Origin: Streptomyces katrae
GTDB lineage: Bacteria; Actinomycetota; Actinomycetes; Streptomycetales; Streptomycetaceae
Reading direction: 5' to 3'
Assembly (NCBI RefSeq): GCF_002028425.1
Contig: NZ_CP020042.1
Location: forward strand, 2,170,001 to 2,234,000
DNA length: 64,000 nucleotides
Below are positions 1 to 8,994 of the stretch, in pieces. Below the pieces are notes generated by a model, which saw only the letters and a program-made list of their open reading frames with translations, was not told the origin of the DNA and did not search any database. Every line of letters begins with the position of its first letter. Position 1 is the stretch's first letter. A program made the translations under genes and the position numbers.

Positions 1-272
1 TCCACGTCGTCGGCGGTGCGCACGCCGCCGCCTACCGTGAGCGGGATGAAGACCTGCTCCGCGGTGCGCCGCACCACGTCGTAGGTGGTCTCGCGGTTGC
101 CGGAGGAGGCGGTGATGTCGAGGAAGGTCAGCTCGTCGGCGCCCTCGGCGTCGTAGAGCTTGGCCATCTCCACCGGGTCTCCGGCATCACGCAGGTTCTG
201 GAAGTTGACGCCCTTGACGACGCGGCCGTTGTCCACGTCCAGGCAGGGGATCACGCGTACGGCGAGGCTCAT
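1..272 (-). CDS. hisF: Imidazole glycerol phosphate synthase cyclase subunit HisF (partial, N-terminal 90 aa)
   Basis: HisF is the cyclase half of the HisF-HisH enzyme. It makes imidazole glycerol phosphate and AICAR from PRFAR and ammonia. Only the first 90 residues lie in the window; the gene runs off the left edge. The N-terminus has the hallmark barrel strand with catalytic Asp12 in [16 protein letters not shown] and the phosphate-loop motif LTVGGGVR near residue 80. The ATG at 272-270 overlaps the TGA of the upstream RidA gene (ATGA), so translation is probably coupled. It is the last gene of the his operon visible here. Confidence 0.97.
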   Translation of the reverse strand, partial: MSLAVRVIPCLDVDNGRVVKGVNFQNLRDAGDPVEMAKLYDAEGADELTFLDITASSGNRETTYDVVRRTAEQVFIPLTVGGGVRTADDV

Positions 273-661
273 CCCTCGACCTCCTTGAAGGCCTCGACCT
301 CCACCTCGACGACCATGCCCGGGTCGACGAAGCCATTGACGATGATCATGGAGGAGGCGGGGCGGACGGCGTCGAAGAGGGTCTTGTGGGCGCGGCCCAC
401 CTCGTCGACGTCACGGGCGTGGGTGAGGTACATCCGGGTGCGGACCACGTGCTCGGGGCCCATCCCGGCCTCGGCGAGCGCCTTGAAGGCGGCCTCGAAG
501 GCCTTGACCGTCTGGTCGTACGGGCCGCCCGCGTCGGCGGCCGTGCAGCCGGAGACCAGGACCAGGCCGTTGGGGAGGGCCACGGCACGGGAGTAGCCGA
601 TCACGTCCTCGTAGGGGCCGCCGGAGGAGATCCGGCGCACGCCGGAGTCGGAGGAGCTCAT
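269..661 (-). CDS. RidA-family (YjgF/YER057c/UK114) enamine/imine deaminase
   Basis: A 130-aa protein of the RidA superfamily. Members typically hydrolyse reactive enamine/imine intermediates such as 2-aminoacrylate. The fold signatures are present: an N-terminal [17 protein letters not shown] strand pair, the [16 protein letters not shown] segment carrying the conserved arginine, and a C-terminal VEVEVEAF strand. The gene sits between priA and hisF and overlaps both by 4 nt (ATGA joints), so it is co-transcribed with the his genes. A role in protecting histidine or PLP-enzyme metabolism is an inference. The substrate cannot be read from the sequence. Confidence 0.85.
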   Translation of the reverse strand: MSSSDSGVRRISSGGPYEDVIGYSRAVALPNGLVLVSGCTAADAGGPYDQTVKAFEAAFKALAEAGMGPEHVVRTRMYLTHARDVDEVGRAHKTLFDAVRPASSMIIVNGFVDPGMVVEVEVEAFKEVEG

Positions 662-1389
662 GCGCGGACCGCCTCCAGGGCCTCTTCCAGGGTGAAGGCC
701 TTGGCGTACAGGGCCTTGCCGACGATGGCGCCCTCGACGCCCAGCGGGACGAGCCCGGACAGGGCCCGCAGGTCCTCCAGGGAGGAGACGCCGCCGGAGG
801 CGACGACGGGCCGGTCGGTGGCCGCGCAGACGTTCCTCAGCAGCTCCAGGTTGGGGCCGCTGAGGGTGCCGTCCTTGCCGATGTCGGTGACGACGTAGCG
901 GGCGCAGCCCTCGGAGTCCAGGCGGGCGAGGGTCTCGTAGAGGTCGCCGCCCTCACTGGTCCAGCCGCGGCCCTTGAGGGTGGTGCCGCGCACGTCCAGG
1001 CCGATGGCGATCCGGTCGCCGTGCTCGGCGATGGCCTTGGCGGCCCACTCGGGGGTCTCCAGGGCGGCGGTGCCGAGGTTGACGCGGGTGCAGCCGGTGG
1101 CGAGGGCCGCGGCGAGCGTGGCGTCGTCGCGGATGCCGCCGGACAGCTCGACCTTGATGTCCATGGCACGGGTGATCTCGGCGACCAGGGCGCGGTTGTC
1201 ACCGGTGCCGAAGGCGGCGTCGAGGTCGACCAGGTGCAGCCATTCGGCGCCGGAGGCCTGCCAGGCGAGGGCCGCCTCCAGCGGGGAGCCGTAGGAGGTC
1301 TCGCTGCCGGAGACGCCGTGCACGAGGCGTACGGCCTGGCCGTCGCGGACGTCGACCGCGGGGAGGAGTTCGAGCGTGGGTGCGGTCAT
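658..1389 (-). CDS. priA: Bifunctional HisA/TrpF isomerase PriA
   Basis: A 243-aa (beta/alpha)8 isomerase. In actinomycetes PriA isomerises both ProFAR (histidine pathway, HisA step) and phosphoribosyl anthranilate (tryptophan pathway, TrpF step), because these genomes usually lack a separate trpF. The candidate catalytic residues are Asp13 ([10 protein letters not shown]) and Asp132 (IGLDVRG). Phosphate-binding loops LSGGIR (82-87) and ASGGV (197-201) are present. The ATG at 1389 overlaps the hisH stop (TGATG). Much longer open frames extend upstream but only shadow hisH, so this start was chosen. Dual activity is inferred from the family, not tested here. Confidence 0.95.
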   Translation of the reverse strand: MTAPTLELLPAVDVRDGQAVRLVHGVSGSETSYGSPLEAALAWQASGAEWLHLVDLDAAFGTGDNRALVAEITRAMDIKVELSGGIRDDATLAAALATGCTRVNLGTAALETPEWAAKAIAEHGDRIAIGLDVRGTTLKGRGWTSEGGDLYETLARLDSEGCARYVVTDIGKDGTLSGPNLELLRNVCAATDRPVVASGGVSSLEDLRALSGLVPLGVEGAIVGKALYAKAFTLEEALEAVRA

Positions 1390-2030
1390 CACAGGGTCTC
1401 GATCCAGTTGGTGAGGAGCTGGGCGCCGGCGTCGCCGGACTTCTCGGGGTGGAACTGGGTGGCCCACAGGGCCCCGTTCTCCACCGCCGCGACGAAGCGC
1501 TCGCCGTGCGTGGCCCAGGTGACCTTGGGGCCCTTGATCCTGGGGTTGGTGACCTCCAGGGACCAGTCGTGGGCCGCGTAGGAGTGCACGAAATAGAAGC
1601 GGGCGCCGGCGTCCAGGCCGGCGAAGGCCTGGCTGTCGGCGGGTGCCTCGACGGTGTTCCAGCCCATGTGGGGGACGACGGGGGCCTTCAGCGGGCCGAC
1701 CGTGCCGGGCCACTCGTCCAGGCCCTCGGTCTCGACCCCGTGCTCGATGCCGCGCTCGAAGAGGATCTGCATGCCGACGCAGATGCCCATGACGGGGCGG
1801 CCGCCCGAGAGCCGGCGGCCGATGATCCAGTCGCCGCGGGCGTCCTTGAGGCCCTGCATGCAGGCGGAGAAGGCGCCCACGCCTGGCACGAGGAGGCCGT
1901 CGGCGTCCATGGCCTTGTCGTAGTCGCGGGTGATCTCGACGTCCGCGCCGACGCGCGCGAGGGCGCGCTCGGCGGAGCGGACGTTGCCGAAGCCGTAGTC
2001 GAAGACCACGACGTTCTTCTTGGCGCTCAT
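1389..2030 (-). CDS. hisH: Imidazole glycerol phosphate synthase glutaminase subunit HisH
   Basis: A 213-aa class I glutamine amidotransferase that supplies ammonia to HisF. The catalytic triad is visible: nucleophile Cys84 in VMGICVGMQ, then His193 and Glu195 in TQFHPEKSG. The substrate-pocket motif PHMGWN is at 120-125. The ATG at 2030 was chosen over an in-frame start 14 codons upstream because [16 protein letters not shown] aligns with the family N-terminus and because this ATG overlaps the TGA of the preceding small gene (ATGA). Confidence 0.96.
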   Translation of the reverse strand: MSAKKNVVVFDYGFGNVRSAERALARVGADVEITRDYDKAMDADGLLVPGVGAFSACMQGLKDARGDWIIGRRLSGGRPVMGICVGMQILFERGIEHGVETEGLDEWPGTVGPLKAPVVPHMGWNTVEAPADSQAFAGLDAGARFYFVHSYAAHDWSLEVTNPRIKGPKVTWATHGERFVAAVENGALWATQFHPEKSGDAGAQLLTNWIETL

Positions 2031-2194
2031 TCCCAGATTCCTTGGATTCGCAGGATCCCGGCGGCCAGGCACATGGCGGAGCCGAGGGCGAGCAGAACGA
2101 TCACCGACTTGGGCATCTTCTGCTTCTGGAAGGAGTAGACGCCCCCGGCCAGGAACAGGCCGAGGACGATCAGGACGGTGTTGAGGCCGTTCAC
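2027..2194 (-). CDS. 55-aa two-helix membrane protein inside the his operon
   Basis: A very small predicted membrane protein. It has a hydrophobic segment at about 4-20 ([17 protein letters not shown]), a short basic loop QKQKMPKS, a second hydrophobic segment at about 31-49, and then RIQGIWE. The GTG start at 2194 lies 2 nt after the hisB stop, and the stop overlaps the hisH start as ATGA. This tight fit supports real translation. No enzymatic motif is visible. It is not part of the known histidine pathway. It could be a translational coupler, a membrane anchor or an unrelated passenger; nothing in the sequence decides. Confidence 0.75.
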   Translation of the reverse strand: MNGLNTVLIVLGLFLAGGVYSFQKQKMPKSVIVLLALGSAMCLAAGILRIQGIWE

Positions 2195-2196
2195 TT

Positions 2197-2790
2197 CTAG
2201 AGGGCGCCCTTCGTGGAGGGCAGGATGCCGGCCGCGCGCGGGTCGAACTCGGACGCGTAGCGCAGGGCGCGGGCCAGCGCCTTGAACTGGCACTCCACGA
2301 TGTGGTGGGCGTTGCGGCCGTACGGGACGTGGACGTGCAGGGCGATCTGGGCCTGCGCGACGAAGGACTCCAGGATGTGCCGGGTCATCGTCGTGTCGTA
2401 CTCGCCGATCATCGGCGCCATGTTCTCGGGCTCGGTGTGCACGAGGTACGGGCGGCCGGAGAGGTCCACGGTGACCTGGGCGAGGGACTCGTCCAGCGGC
2501 ACGGTGCAGTTGCCGAAGCGGTAGATGCCGACCTTGTCGCCGAGGGCCTGCTTGAAGGCGGCGCCCAGCGCGAGGGCGGTGTCCTCGATGGTGTGGTGGC
2601 TGTCGATGTGCAGGTCGCCGTCCGTCTTGACCGTGAGGTCGAAGAGGCCGTGGCGGCCGAGCTGGTCGAGCATGTGGTCGTAGAAGCCCACGCCCGTCGA
2701 GACGTCGACCCGGCCGGTGCCGTCGAGGTTTATCTCGACCAGGACCGAGGTCTCCTTCGTGGTGCGCTCGACCCGTCCGATGCGGCTCAT
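2197..2790 (-). CDS. hisB: Imidazoleglycerol-phosphate dehydratase HisB
   Basis: A 197-aa monofunctional dehydratase, without the HisN phosphatase domain found in the E. coli fusion. It converts IGP to imidazole acetol phosphate. Two quasi-repeated metal-binding motifs define the family: [14 protein letters not shown] (63-76) and [17 protein letters not shown] (160-176), whose histidine and glutamate residues bind two Mn ions at subunit interfaces. The ATG at 2790 overlaps the hisC stop. The length is typical for actinobacteria. Confidence 0.97.
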   Translation of the reverse strand: MSRIGRVERTTKETSVLVEINLDGTGRVDVSTGVGFYDHMLDQLGRHGLFDLTVKTDGDLHIDSHHTIEDTALALGAAFKQALGDKVGIYRFGNCTVPLDESLAQVTVDLSGRPYLVHTEPENMAPMIGEYDTTMTRHILESFVAQAQIALHVHVPYGRNAHHIVECQFKALARALRYASEFDPRAAGILPSTKGAL

Positions 2791-3902
2791 GCCTGCTGCT
2801 CCTTCTTCAGTGCGCGAACCGCTTCCAGGAACGCGTCGTTCTCGGCCGGGGTGCCCGCGGTGACCCGCAGCCGGCCCGGTACGCCGTTGTCCCGGACCAG
2901 GACGCCCTGGTCGAGGATCTTCTGCCAGGCGGTGTGGGAGTCCTCGAACTTCCCGAACTGGATGAAGTTCGCGTCGGACTCGGTGACCTCGAAGCCGAGC
3001 GCCCGCAGCTCGGTGACGAGGCGGTCCCGCTCGGCCTTGAGCTGCTCGACGTAGCCGAGCAGGGTGTCGGTGTGCTCCAGGGCGGCCAGCGCGGTCGCCT
3101 GGGTGACGGCCGACAGGTGGTACGGCAGGCGTACGAGCTGCACGGCGTCGACCACGGCGGGGTGCGCGGCGAGGTAGCCCAGGCGCAGGCCGGCCGCGCC
3201 GAAGGCCTTGGACATGGTCCGGGAGACCACCAGGTTCGGGCGGCCCTCGATCAGCGGGAGGAGGGAGTCGCGGTGGCTGAACTCCACGTACGCCTCGTCC
3301 ACGACCACCAGGGACGGCTTGGCCGCCTGGGCCGCCTCGTAGAGGGCCAGGACGGTCTCCGCCTCGACCGCGGTACCCGTGGGGTTGTTGGGCGAGGTGA
3401 TGAAGACGACGTCGGGGGCGTGCTCCGCGAGGGCCCGCTCGGCGGCCTCCACGTCGATGGTGAAGTCCTCCCGGCGGGGGCCGGAGATCCAGCCGGTGCC
3501 GGTGCCGCGCGCGATCAGGGCGTGCATCGAGTACGAGGGCTCGAAGCCGATCGCCGTGCGCCCCGGGCCGCCGAAGGTCTGGAGCAGCTGCTGGAGGACC
3601 TCGTTGGAGCCGTTGGCGGCCCAGACGTTCTCCAGGGAGACCGGGTGCTTGCCGGTGCGGGTGAGGTACTTCGCGAGCTCCGTGCGCAGCTCCACCGCGT
3701 CCCGGTCGGGGTAGCGGTTGAGGGTGCGGGCGGCCTCGGCGACGCGCTCGGCGATGCGGCGGACCAGGGGCTCGGGGAGCTCGTACGGGTTCTCGTTGGT
3801 GTTCAGCTGGACGGGCACGTCCAGCTGGGGGGCGCCGTAGGGGGTCTTGCCGCGCAGCTCGTCGCGGATGGGGAGGTCGTCGATGCCGATGGTGCTGCTC
3901 AC
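2787..3902 (-). CDS. hisC: Histidinol-phosphate aminotransferase HisC
   Basis: A 371-aa fold-type I PLP aminotransferase that transaminates imidazole acetol phosphate with glutamate. The PLP lysine is Lys232 in [17 protein letters not shown]. Other cofactor contacts are NNPTG (172-176), Asp202 and Tyr205 in VVDEAYVEF, and Arg240. The GTG at 3902 forms a GTGA overlap with the hisD stop. An alternative ATG 6 codons further upstream exists but would overlap hisD more deeply. Confidence 0.96.
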   Translation of the reverse strand: MSSTIGIDDLPIRDELRGKTPYGAPQLDVPVQLNTNENPYELPEPLVRRIAERVAEAARTLNRYPDRDAVELRTELAKYLTRTGKHPVSLENVWAANGSNEVLQQLLQTFGGPGRTAIGFEPSYSMHALIARGTGTGWISGPRREDFTIDVEAAERALAEHAPDVVFITSPNNPTGTAVEAETVLALYEAAQAAKPSLVVVDEAYVEFSHRDSLLPLIEGRPNLVVSRTMSKAFGAAGLRLGYLAAHPAVVDAVQLVRLPYHLSAVTQATALAALEHTDTLLGYVEQLKAERDRLVTELRALGFEVTESDANFIQFGKFEDSHTAWQKILDQGVLVRDNGVPGRLRVTAGTPAENDAFLEAVRALKKEQQA

Positions 3903-5239
3903 TGGTTCGGCACCTTCCATGCGAAGCGGGCCTTCAGGGCCGCGCCGTGCGCCGGCAGGTCCTCGGCCTCGGCGAGGGTGACCACGTGGTGGGTGACCTC
4001 GGCGAGGGCGTCGCGGGTGTAGTCGACGATGTGGATGCCGCGCAGGAAGGACTGCACGGACAGGCCCGAGGAGTGGCAGGCGCAGCCGCCGGTGGGCAGG
4101 ACGTGGTTGGACCCGGCGCAGTAGTCGCCGAGGGAGACCGGCGCCCAGGGGCCGACGAAGATCGCGCCGGCGTTGCGGACGCGGGCGGCCCAGGCGGCGG
4201 CGTCGGCGGTCTGGATCTCCAGGTGCTCGGCGCCGTACGCGTCGACCACCTTCAGGCCCGCCTCCAGGTCGTCGACCAGGACGATCGCGGACTGCTTGCC
4301 GGCCAGGGCGGGCTTGATCCGGTCCTCGACGTGCTTGGTCGCGGCGACCTGCGGCTCCAGCTCCTTCTCGACGGCGTCCGCGAGCTCCGGGGAGTCCGTG
4401 ACGAGGACGGCGGCGGCCATCGGGTCGTGCTCGGCCTGGCTGATCAGGTCGGCGGCGACGTGCACCGGGTCGGCCGTGGAGTCGGCGAGGACGGCGATCT
4501 CGGTCGGGCCGGCCTCGGTGTCGATGCCGATCTTCCCGGTGAAGTAGCGCTTGGCGGCGGCGACCCAGATGTTGCCGGGGCCGGTGACCATGTTCGCGGG
4601 GGCGCACTCGTCCGTGCCGTACGCGAACATCGCGACGGCCTGGGCGCCGCCGGCCGCGTACACCTCGTCCACACCGAGCAGCGCGCAGGCGGCCAGGATG
4701 GTCGGGTGCGGCAGCCCGCCGGCAGGATCTCCTTCAAAAGCGGGCTTCTGCGGCGGGGAGGCGAGCGCGATGGACTCGACGCCGGCCTCCTGGGCGGGGA
4801 CCACGTTCATGACGACGGACGACGGGTACACGGAGCGGCCGCCGGGCGCGTACAGGCCGACGCGCTCGACCGGAACCCACTTCTCGGTCACGGTGCCGCC
4901 GGGGACCACCTGGGTGGTGTGCTCGGCGCGGCGCTGGTTGCGGTGCACGATCCGGGCGCGCCGGATGGACTCCTCCAGGGCGGCGCGGACGGCCGGGTCC
5001 AGCTGCTCCAGGGCGGCCGTGAGGGCCTGCGCGGGGACCCGGACCTGCGTGAGCTCGACCCCGTCGAACTTCCGCGCGTACTCGATCAGCGCCGCCGTGC
5101 CACGATGATGGACGTCCTCGCAGATGGGCCGCACCTTCTCCAGGGCGGCTTCCACGTCGAACTCGGCACGGGGCAGCAGATCGCGCAGGGCGCCACCCTC
5201 GGGGAGGGCGTCACCGCGCAGGTCGATACGAGAGATCAC
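3899..5239 (-). CDS. hisD: Histidinol dehydrogenase HisD
   Basis: A 446-aa zinc enzyme that oxidises L-histidinol to L-histidine in two NAD-dependent steps. The diagnostic signature [15 protein letters not shown] (239-253) is followed by Zn ligands Gln268 and His271 (ISQAEHDP) and the catalytic GAEHLEI motif with Glu338 and His339. The start is GTG at 5239. It is the first gene of the operon. The 122-nt divergent gap upstream must hold its promoter. A -10-like GAGAAT lies close to the start, so the leader is probably very short. Confidence 0.96.
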   Translation of the reverse strand: MISRIDLRGDALPEGGALRDLLPRAEFDVEAALEKVRPICEDVHHRGTAALIEYARKFDGVELTQVRVPAQALTAALEQLDPAVRAALEESIRRARIVHRNQRRAEHTTQVVPGGTVTEKWVPVERVGLYAPGGRSVYPSSVVMNVVPAQEAGVESIALASPPQKPAFEGDPAGGLPHPTILAACALLGVDEVYAAGGAQAVAMFAYGTDECAPANMVTGPGNIWVAAAKRYFTGKIGIDTEAGPTEIAVLADSTADPVHVAADLISQAEHDPMAAAVLVTDSPELADAVEKELEPQVAATKHVEDRIKPALAGKQSAIVLVDDLEAGLKVVDAYGAEHLEIQTADAAAWAARVRNAGAIFVGPWAPVSLGDYCAGSNHVLPTGGCACHSSGLSVQSFLRGIHIVDYTRDALAEVTHHVVTLAEAEDLPAHGAALKARFAWKVPNQ

Positions 5240-5361
5240 GTCCCAATTCTCTCAGACCGTCTCCCACCACCGTCCGCCCGTATCACTGGCTGATACACGC
5301 CCCGGATGTCACAGGCTGCGATTAGCTTTCACGTACACGGGGATGACGGCGGGGGGCTGCC

Positions 5362-6960
5362 ATGGCGGAAGCGCACGGGGACGCGTACGGGGACGGGCGT
5401 CCGGACGACCTCACGGATCCCGAGCGGCTCATGTGGGAGACCTTCCGGGCGGGCACCGTCTGCGATCTGAGCACGCACTCGGCCGAACGGGACGATCCGC
5501 ACGGAGACCGGCCCTGGGGGCCCGAGCGGCGGGTCCGGGCGGAGGTGGTGGCGCACCTGCTGCTCGCCGGTCCCGCACCGGTGCCCGGCCGGGTCGGCTG
5601 CCTGAAGCTGCGCGGCGCCCGGATCACCGGCCGGCTGGACCTGTCCGGCGGCACGGTAGCCCCGTACGTGGAGATCCGCTCGTGCCGCTTCGACGGCGAG
5701 ATCCAGCTCTCCGAGACCCGCTTCGGCACCCTGCGGCTCGACAACTGCGCGATCCCCCGGCTGGACGGGGCCCGGCTGCACACCGAGGGCGACCTGCACC
5801 TGTCGCGCTGCCGGGTGGCGCGCGGGATCCGGCTGACCGACGCGCAGATCGGCACCGACCTGCTGATCGGCAGCACCGTGGTGCAGCGGGACGGGCGGGG
5901 GCGGGCGATCGCCGCCGACGGGCTGGTGGTCGCCCAGGACTTCCAGGCCGAGCTGCTGGAGACGAACGGCGAGGTCAGCCTGCGCGGGGCCCGGGTCGGA
6001 GCCTCGATGAGCCTGCGCGGGGCCCGGCTGCGCAACCCCTACGGCCGCCGCGCCCTGAACGCGCCCACCCTCACGGTCGAGCGCACCCTCTACCTGACCT
6101 CCGCCGCCCTCGGGCCGGCCGGGGACCCGACGCGCCCGTACGACTGGAGCCGGACCCCGACCCGGGGCGTCCCGACGCGGCCGTTCGAGTGCCGGGGCGG
6201 GCTGCGGCTGGACGACGGCCGCTTCGGGGATTCCGTCGACTTCTACGCGGCCCGCTTCGAGCTCCAGCCCGACCAGGAGGTCTCGCTGCGCCGGATCCAG
6301 ACTCCCGAGCTGCGCTTCGTCGGGGACGCGCCGGAGCAGGGGCGGGTGGTGCTGTCCGGGGCGAAGGTGGTGCGGCTGGTGGACCGCTCCACGAGCTGGC
6401 CCGGCCCGGGCCGGCTGTTCATGGAGGGTTTCTCCTACGAGACCCTGGCGCCCCGGGGGCACTTCCCTCTGGAGCGGCGCCTGGAGTGGGTGGGGGCGGC
6501 CAGCCCCGACTACTCGCCGGAGCCGTACGAGCGGCTCGCGGCCGTGCTGCGGGCCCGCGGGGAGGACTCCGACGCCCGCGAGGTGCTGCTGGCCAAGGAG
6601 CGGCGCCGGCGGACCACGCTCTCGCCGGCCGGGCGGGCCTGGGGGTACCTCCAGGACTGGACGGTGCTCTACGGGTACCGGCCGGGGCGGGCCGCGCTGT
6701 GGATGGCGGTCCTGTGGGCGGCGGGCACCCTGCTGTTCCTGCGGCACCGCCCCGAACCCCTCAAGGCCGACGAGCACCCCGTCTGGAACGCCGCCCTCTA
6801 CGCCCTCGACCTCCTCCTGCCGGTGATCGACCTCGGCCAGGAGGGCCAGTGGAAGACGCAAGGAGTCTGGCAGTGGGCTTCGGCGGCGCTGGTCCTGCTG
6901 GGATGGATCCTGGCCACGACGGTGGCCGCGGGCGCGTCCCGGCTGCTGCGGCGGGGGTGA
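5362..6960 (+). CDS. Beta-helix-like (pentapeptide-type) repeat protein with C-terminal membrane segments
   Basis: A 532-aa protein of unknown function; homologues have been labelled as oxidoreductases without visible support. Residues about 75-330 are a run of short strand-like repeats (LKLRGARITGRLDLSGG, VEIRSCRFDGEIQLSE, LRLDNCAIPRLDGA), as expected for a right-handed beta-helix of pentapeptide type. The C-terminus (about 440-530) has two to three hydrophobic helices, ending ALVLLGWILATTVAAGA. No Rossmann or FAD motif is seen. The ATG follows a G-rich ribosome site at 5351-5356. A candidate -10 TAGCTT is at 5323-5328. The gene is divergent from hisD. It may be a membrane-tethered scaffold, which is inference. 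Confidence 0.7.
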   Translation: MAEAHGDAYGDGRPDDLTDPERLMWETFRAGTVCDLSTHSAERDDPHGDRPWGPERRVRAEVVAHLLLAGPAPVPGRVGCLKLRGARITGRLDLSGGTVAPYVEIRSCRFDGEIQLSETRFGTLRLDNCAIPRLDGARLHTEGDLHLSRCRVARGIRLTDAQIGTDLLIGSTVVQRDGRGRAIAADGLVVAQDFQAELLETNGEVSLRGARVGASMSLRGARLRNPYGRRALNAPTLTVERTLYLTSAALGPAGDPTRPYDWSRTPTRGVPTRPFECRGGLRLDDGRFGDSVDFYAARFELQPDQEVSLRRIQTPELRFVGDAPEQGRVVLSGAKVVRLVDRSTSWPGPGRLFMEGFSYETLAPRGHFPLERRLEWVGAASPDYSPEPYERLAAVLRARGEDSDAREVLLAKERRRRTTLSPAGRAWGYLQDWTVLYGYRPGRAALWMAVLWAAGTLLFLRHRPEPLKADEHPVWNAALYALDLLLPVIDLGQEGQWKTQGVWQWASAALVLLGWILATTVAAGASRLLRRG

Positions 6961-6963
6961 CGG

Positions 6964-6994
6964 CCCGGCCGCCGCGGCCACTACCCTGTGGGTC
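6964..6994 (+). promoter_or_regulatory. Candidate leaderless promoter (-10 TACCCT) of the LON-domain gene
   Basis: TACCCT at 6982-6987 fits the TANNNT -10 pattern and lies 7 nt before the GTG at 6995. Transcription would start at or next to the start codon. No Shine-Dalgarno sequence precedes the GTG. A leaderless mRNA is inferred. Confidence 0.45.
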
Positions 6995-7735
6995 GTGACC
7001 ACCGTTCGCCTGCCCCTCTTCCCACTGAACTCGGTGCTGTTCCCGGGCCTCGTGCTGCCGCTGAACGTCTTCGAGGAGCGGTATCGCGCCATGATGCGCG
7101 AGCTGCTGAAGATCGGTGAGGACGAGCCGCGCCGGTTCGCCGTCGTCGCGATCCGCGACGGCCGGGAGGTCGCGCCGACCGCGCCCGGGCTGCCCGACCC
7201 GACGTCCCTGCCCGAGAAGGGCCCGGCGGCGGGCTTCGGCGCGGACCCGATCCAGGCGTTCCACCGGGTGGGCTGCATCGCGGACGCGGCGACGATCCGG
7301 GAGCGGGAGGACGGCAGCTTCGAGGTCCTCGCCACCGGCACGACACGGGTGCGGCTGCTGTCGGTGGACTCCTCGGGCCCCTTCCTCGTCGCCGAGCTGG
7401 AGGAGCTCGCGGAGGACGCCGGGGACGGCGCGGGCGCCCTGTCCGAGGGGGTCCTGCGGGCCTTCCGCGCCTACCAGAAGCGGCTGGCGGGGGCCCGGGA
7501 GCGGTCCCTCACGTCGGCGCCGGACCTGCCGGACGAGCCGTCGGTGGTGTCGTACCTGGTGGCGGCGGCGGCCGTGCTGGACATCCCGTCGAAGCAGCGC
7601 CTGCTCCAGGCCCCGGACACCGCGACGCGGCTGGCGGAGGAGCTGAAGCTGCTCCGCACCGAGACCGCGGTGATCCGCCACCTCCCGTCCCTGCCGGCGG
7701 TGGACCTGACCCGCGCCCCGACGAGCCCGAACTGA
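6995..7735 (+). CDS. LON peptidase substrate-binding (N-terminal) domain protein
   Basis: A 246-aa stand-alone LonN (PUA-like) domain protein with no AAA+ or protease domain. The N-terminus RLPLFPLNSVLFPGLVLPL and the following FEERYRAMM are the family signature. A helical C-terminal bundle (about 140-230) follows. Such proteins are thought to bind unfolded or specific protein partners, but the actinobacterial member has no defined role that I know of. The GTG start has no ribosome site and probably begins a leaderless transcript. The ybaK gene follows after 4 nt, so the two form an operon. Confidence 0.9.
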   Translation: MTTVRLPLFPLNSVLFPGLVLPLNVFEERYRAMMRELLKIGEDEPRRFAVVAIRDGREVAPTAPGLPDPTSLPEKGPAAGFGADPIQAFHRVGCIADAATIREREDGSFEVLATGTTRVRLLSVDSSGPFLVAELEELAEDAGDGAGALSEGVLRAFRAYQKRLAGARERSLTSAPDLPDEPSVVSYLVAAAAVLDIPSKQRLLQAPDTATRLAEELKLLRTETAVIRHLPSLPAVDLTRAPTSPN

Positions 7736-7739
7736 GGCC

Positions 7740-8234
7740 ATGGCCAAGAAGAAGCAGCAGACGGCGGGCACTCCCGCGATCACGTCCCTGACCGCGTCGG
7801 GCGTCGAGTTCACCACCCGTTCCTACGAGCACGACCCGGCGCACCCCTCGTACGGCGAGGAGGCGGCCGAGGCGCTGGGGGTGTCGCCGGAGCAGGTGTT
7901 CAAGACCCTGGTCGCGGAGGTGGACGGGAACCTCACCGTGGCGGTGGTCCCGGTCTCGGGCTCGCTGGACCTGAAGGCACTGGCGGCGGCGGTGGGCGGC
8001 AAGCGGGCCGCGATGGCCGATCCGGCGCTGGCGGAGCGCACCACCGGCTACGTCCGGGGCGGGATCTCGCCGCTGGGCCAGCGGAAGCGGCTGCCGACGG
8101 TCCTGGACGCCTCTGCCTCCGGGCACGCCACGATCTGCGTCTCGGCGGGCCGCCGCGGCCTGGAGGTCGAACTCGCCCCGTCCTCCCTGGCGGCCCTCAC
8201 GGACGCGGTCCTGGCCCCGATCGCCCGCGCGTAG
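7740..8234 (+). CDS. ybaK: YbaK/EbsC-type Cys-tRNA(Pro) deacylase
   Basis: A 164-aa YbaK-fold protein of the family that hydrolyses mischarged Cys-tRNA(Pro). The typical pattern is present: EHDPAHPSYGEEAAEALG, then EQVFKTLVAEVDG with the conserved Lys of the FKTL motif, then GYVRGGISPLGQRKRLPTV, which is the GGISPxG active-site segment. The lysine-rich N-terminus MAKKKQQ is commonly seen in actinobacterial members. The ATG lies 4 nt after the LON-domain gene stop. The transcript probably ends at the palindrome at 8261-8306. Confidence 0.9.
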   Translation: MAKKKQQTAGTPAITSLTASGVEFTTRSYEHDPAHPSYGEEAAEALGVSPEQVFKTLVAEVDGNLTVAVVPVSGSLDLKALAAAVGGKRAAMADPALAERTTGYVRGGISPLGQRKRLPTVLDASASGHATICVSAGRRGLEVELAPSSLAALTDAVLAPIARA

Positions 8235-8260
8235 CGGTCCGCCCAGAGCCTCCCCCAGTG

Positions 8261-8306
8261 CCTCGAACGCCGGCGGGGCTATACATAGCCCCGCCGGCGT
8301 TTGAGG
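8261..8306. repeat. 21-bp-stem palindromic repeat acting as a two-way terminator (family copy 1)
   Basis: Left arm 8261-8281 and right arm 8286-8306 pair over 21 bp with one G-T wobble and a 4-nt loop. The core is CGCCGGCGGGGC and the right edge reads GTTTGAGG. It lies between the convergent ybaK and DUF2567 genes. Related copies occur at 32528-32745 and 49205-49555, and a shared GGGCGGGGCGGGGAGAA tail follows at 8321-8337. Confidence 0.85.
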
Positions 8307-8345
8307 CGGAAACGGTGAAAGGGCGGGGCGGGGAGAAAACAGCCC

Positions 8346-8966
8346 TCAGCCCTGGGGCGGCTTCGCGTCCGCGTGGACGTGGGGCGGGGGGTAGGCACCC
8401 GTCCAGGGGGTCGGCTCGGGGTCCCGGGGGCCGAAGGCGGCCGTCAGCGCCAGGTGGGTCACGGCGGCGGCGATCGGCCACCCCAGCAGCACCCCGTACG
8501 CCAGCAACTGCAGCGGAGCGTCGAACGGCACGTCCGGCCCCGCCTTGGCCGCCGCGGCGGCGACATCGGTGCCGGGCCCCAGCCACAGCCCCGTCCGCCA
8601 CCCCAGCAGCGCGGCGAAGCACGCCCCGACCGTGAGCCCGGCCACCAGCGCGACACCGCCGCGCCGCCGCCACAGGAAGACGGCGAGGCCGCTCAGCACG
8701 CCCAGCCCCAGCGACAGCAGGAAGAACGTGCCGTCGGCGCCGATCCGCGCCTCGCCCTCGGTGTTCTTCAGGAAGACGGCCTGGCCGTGGGCCACGTACT
8801 GGACGCGCGGCGCGAGCCAGGCCCACAGCAGCCCGAGGAGCGCCCCGCAGAGGCCCACCACGAGGGCCACGGTGGCCCCGTCGCGGATGTCCGCCGGGCT
8901 GACTGCGGGCTCATGGTCCGGGAGGGGGGCGGGTGGCGGCGGGGTCACGGCTTCGGTCACCCCCAC
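8346..8966 (-). CDS. DUF2567-type membrane protein
   Basis: A 206-aa predicted integral membrane protein. It has about four hydrophobic segments: 32-52 (ALVVGLCGALLGLLWAWL), 80-98, 104-121, and 150-172. A polar loop after the first helix (VQYVAHGQAVFLKNTEGEARIGADG) probably faces outward. The family has no known function. The GTG at 8966 was chosen; a second in-frame GTG two codons downstream is possible. It lies 28 nt after the ABC permease gene and may be the last gene of that operon. Confidence 0.8.
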   Translation of the reverse strand: MGVTEAVTPPPPAPLPDHEPAVSPADIRDGATVALVVGLCGALLGLLWAWLAPRVQYVAHGQAVFLKNTEGEARIGADGTFFLLSLGLGVLSGLAVFLWRRRGGVALVAGLTVGACFAALLGWRTGLWLGPGTDVAAAAAKAGPDVPFDAPLQLLAYGVLLGWPIAAAVTHLALTAAFGPRDPEPTPWTGAYPPPHVHADAKPPQG

Positions 8967-8994
8967 ATCGTGCCAGGTGGCCCCGGCGGCCGCG

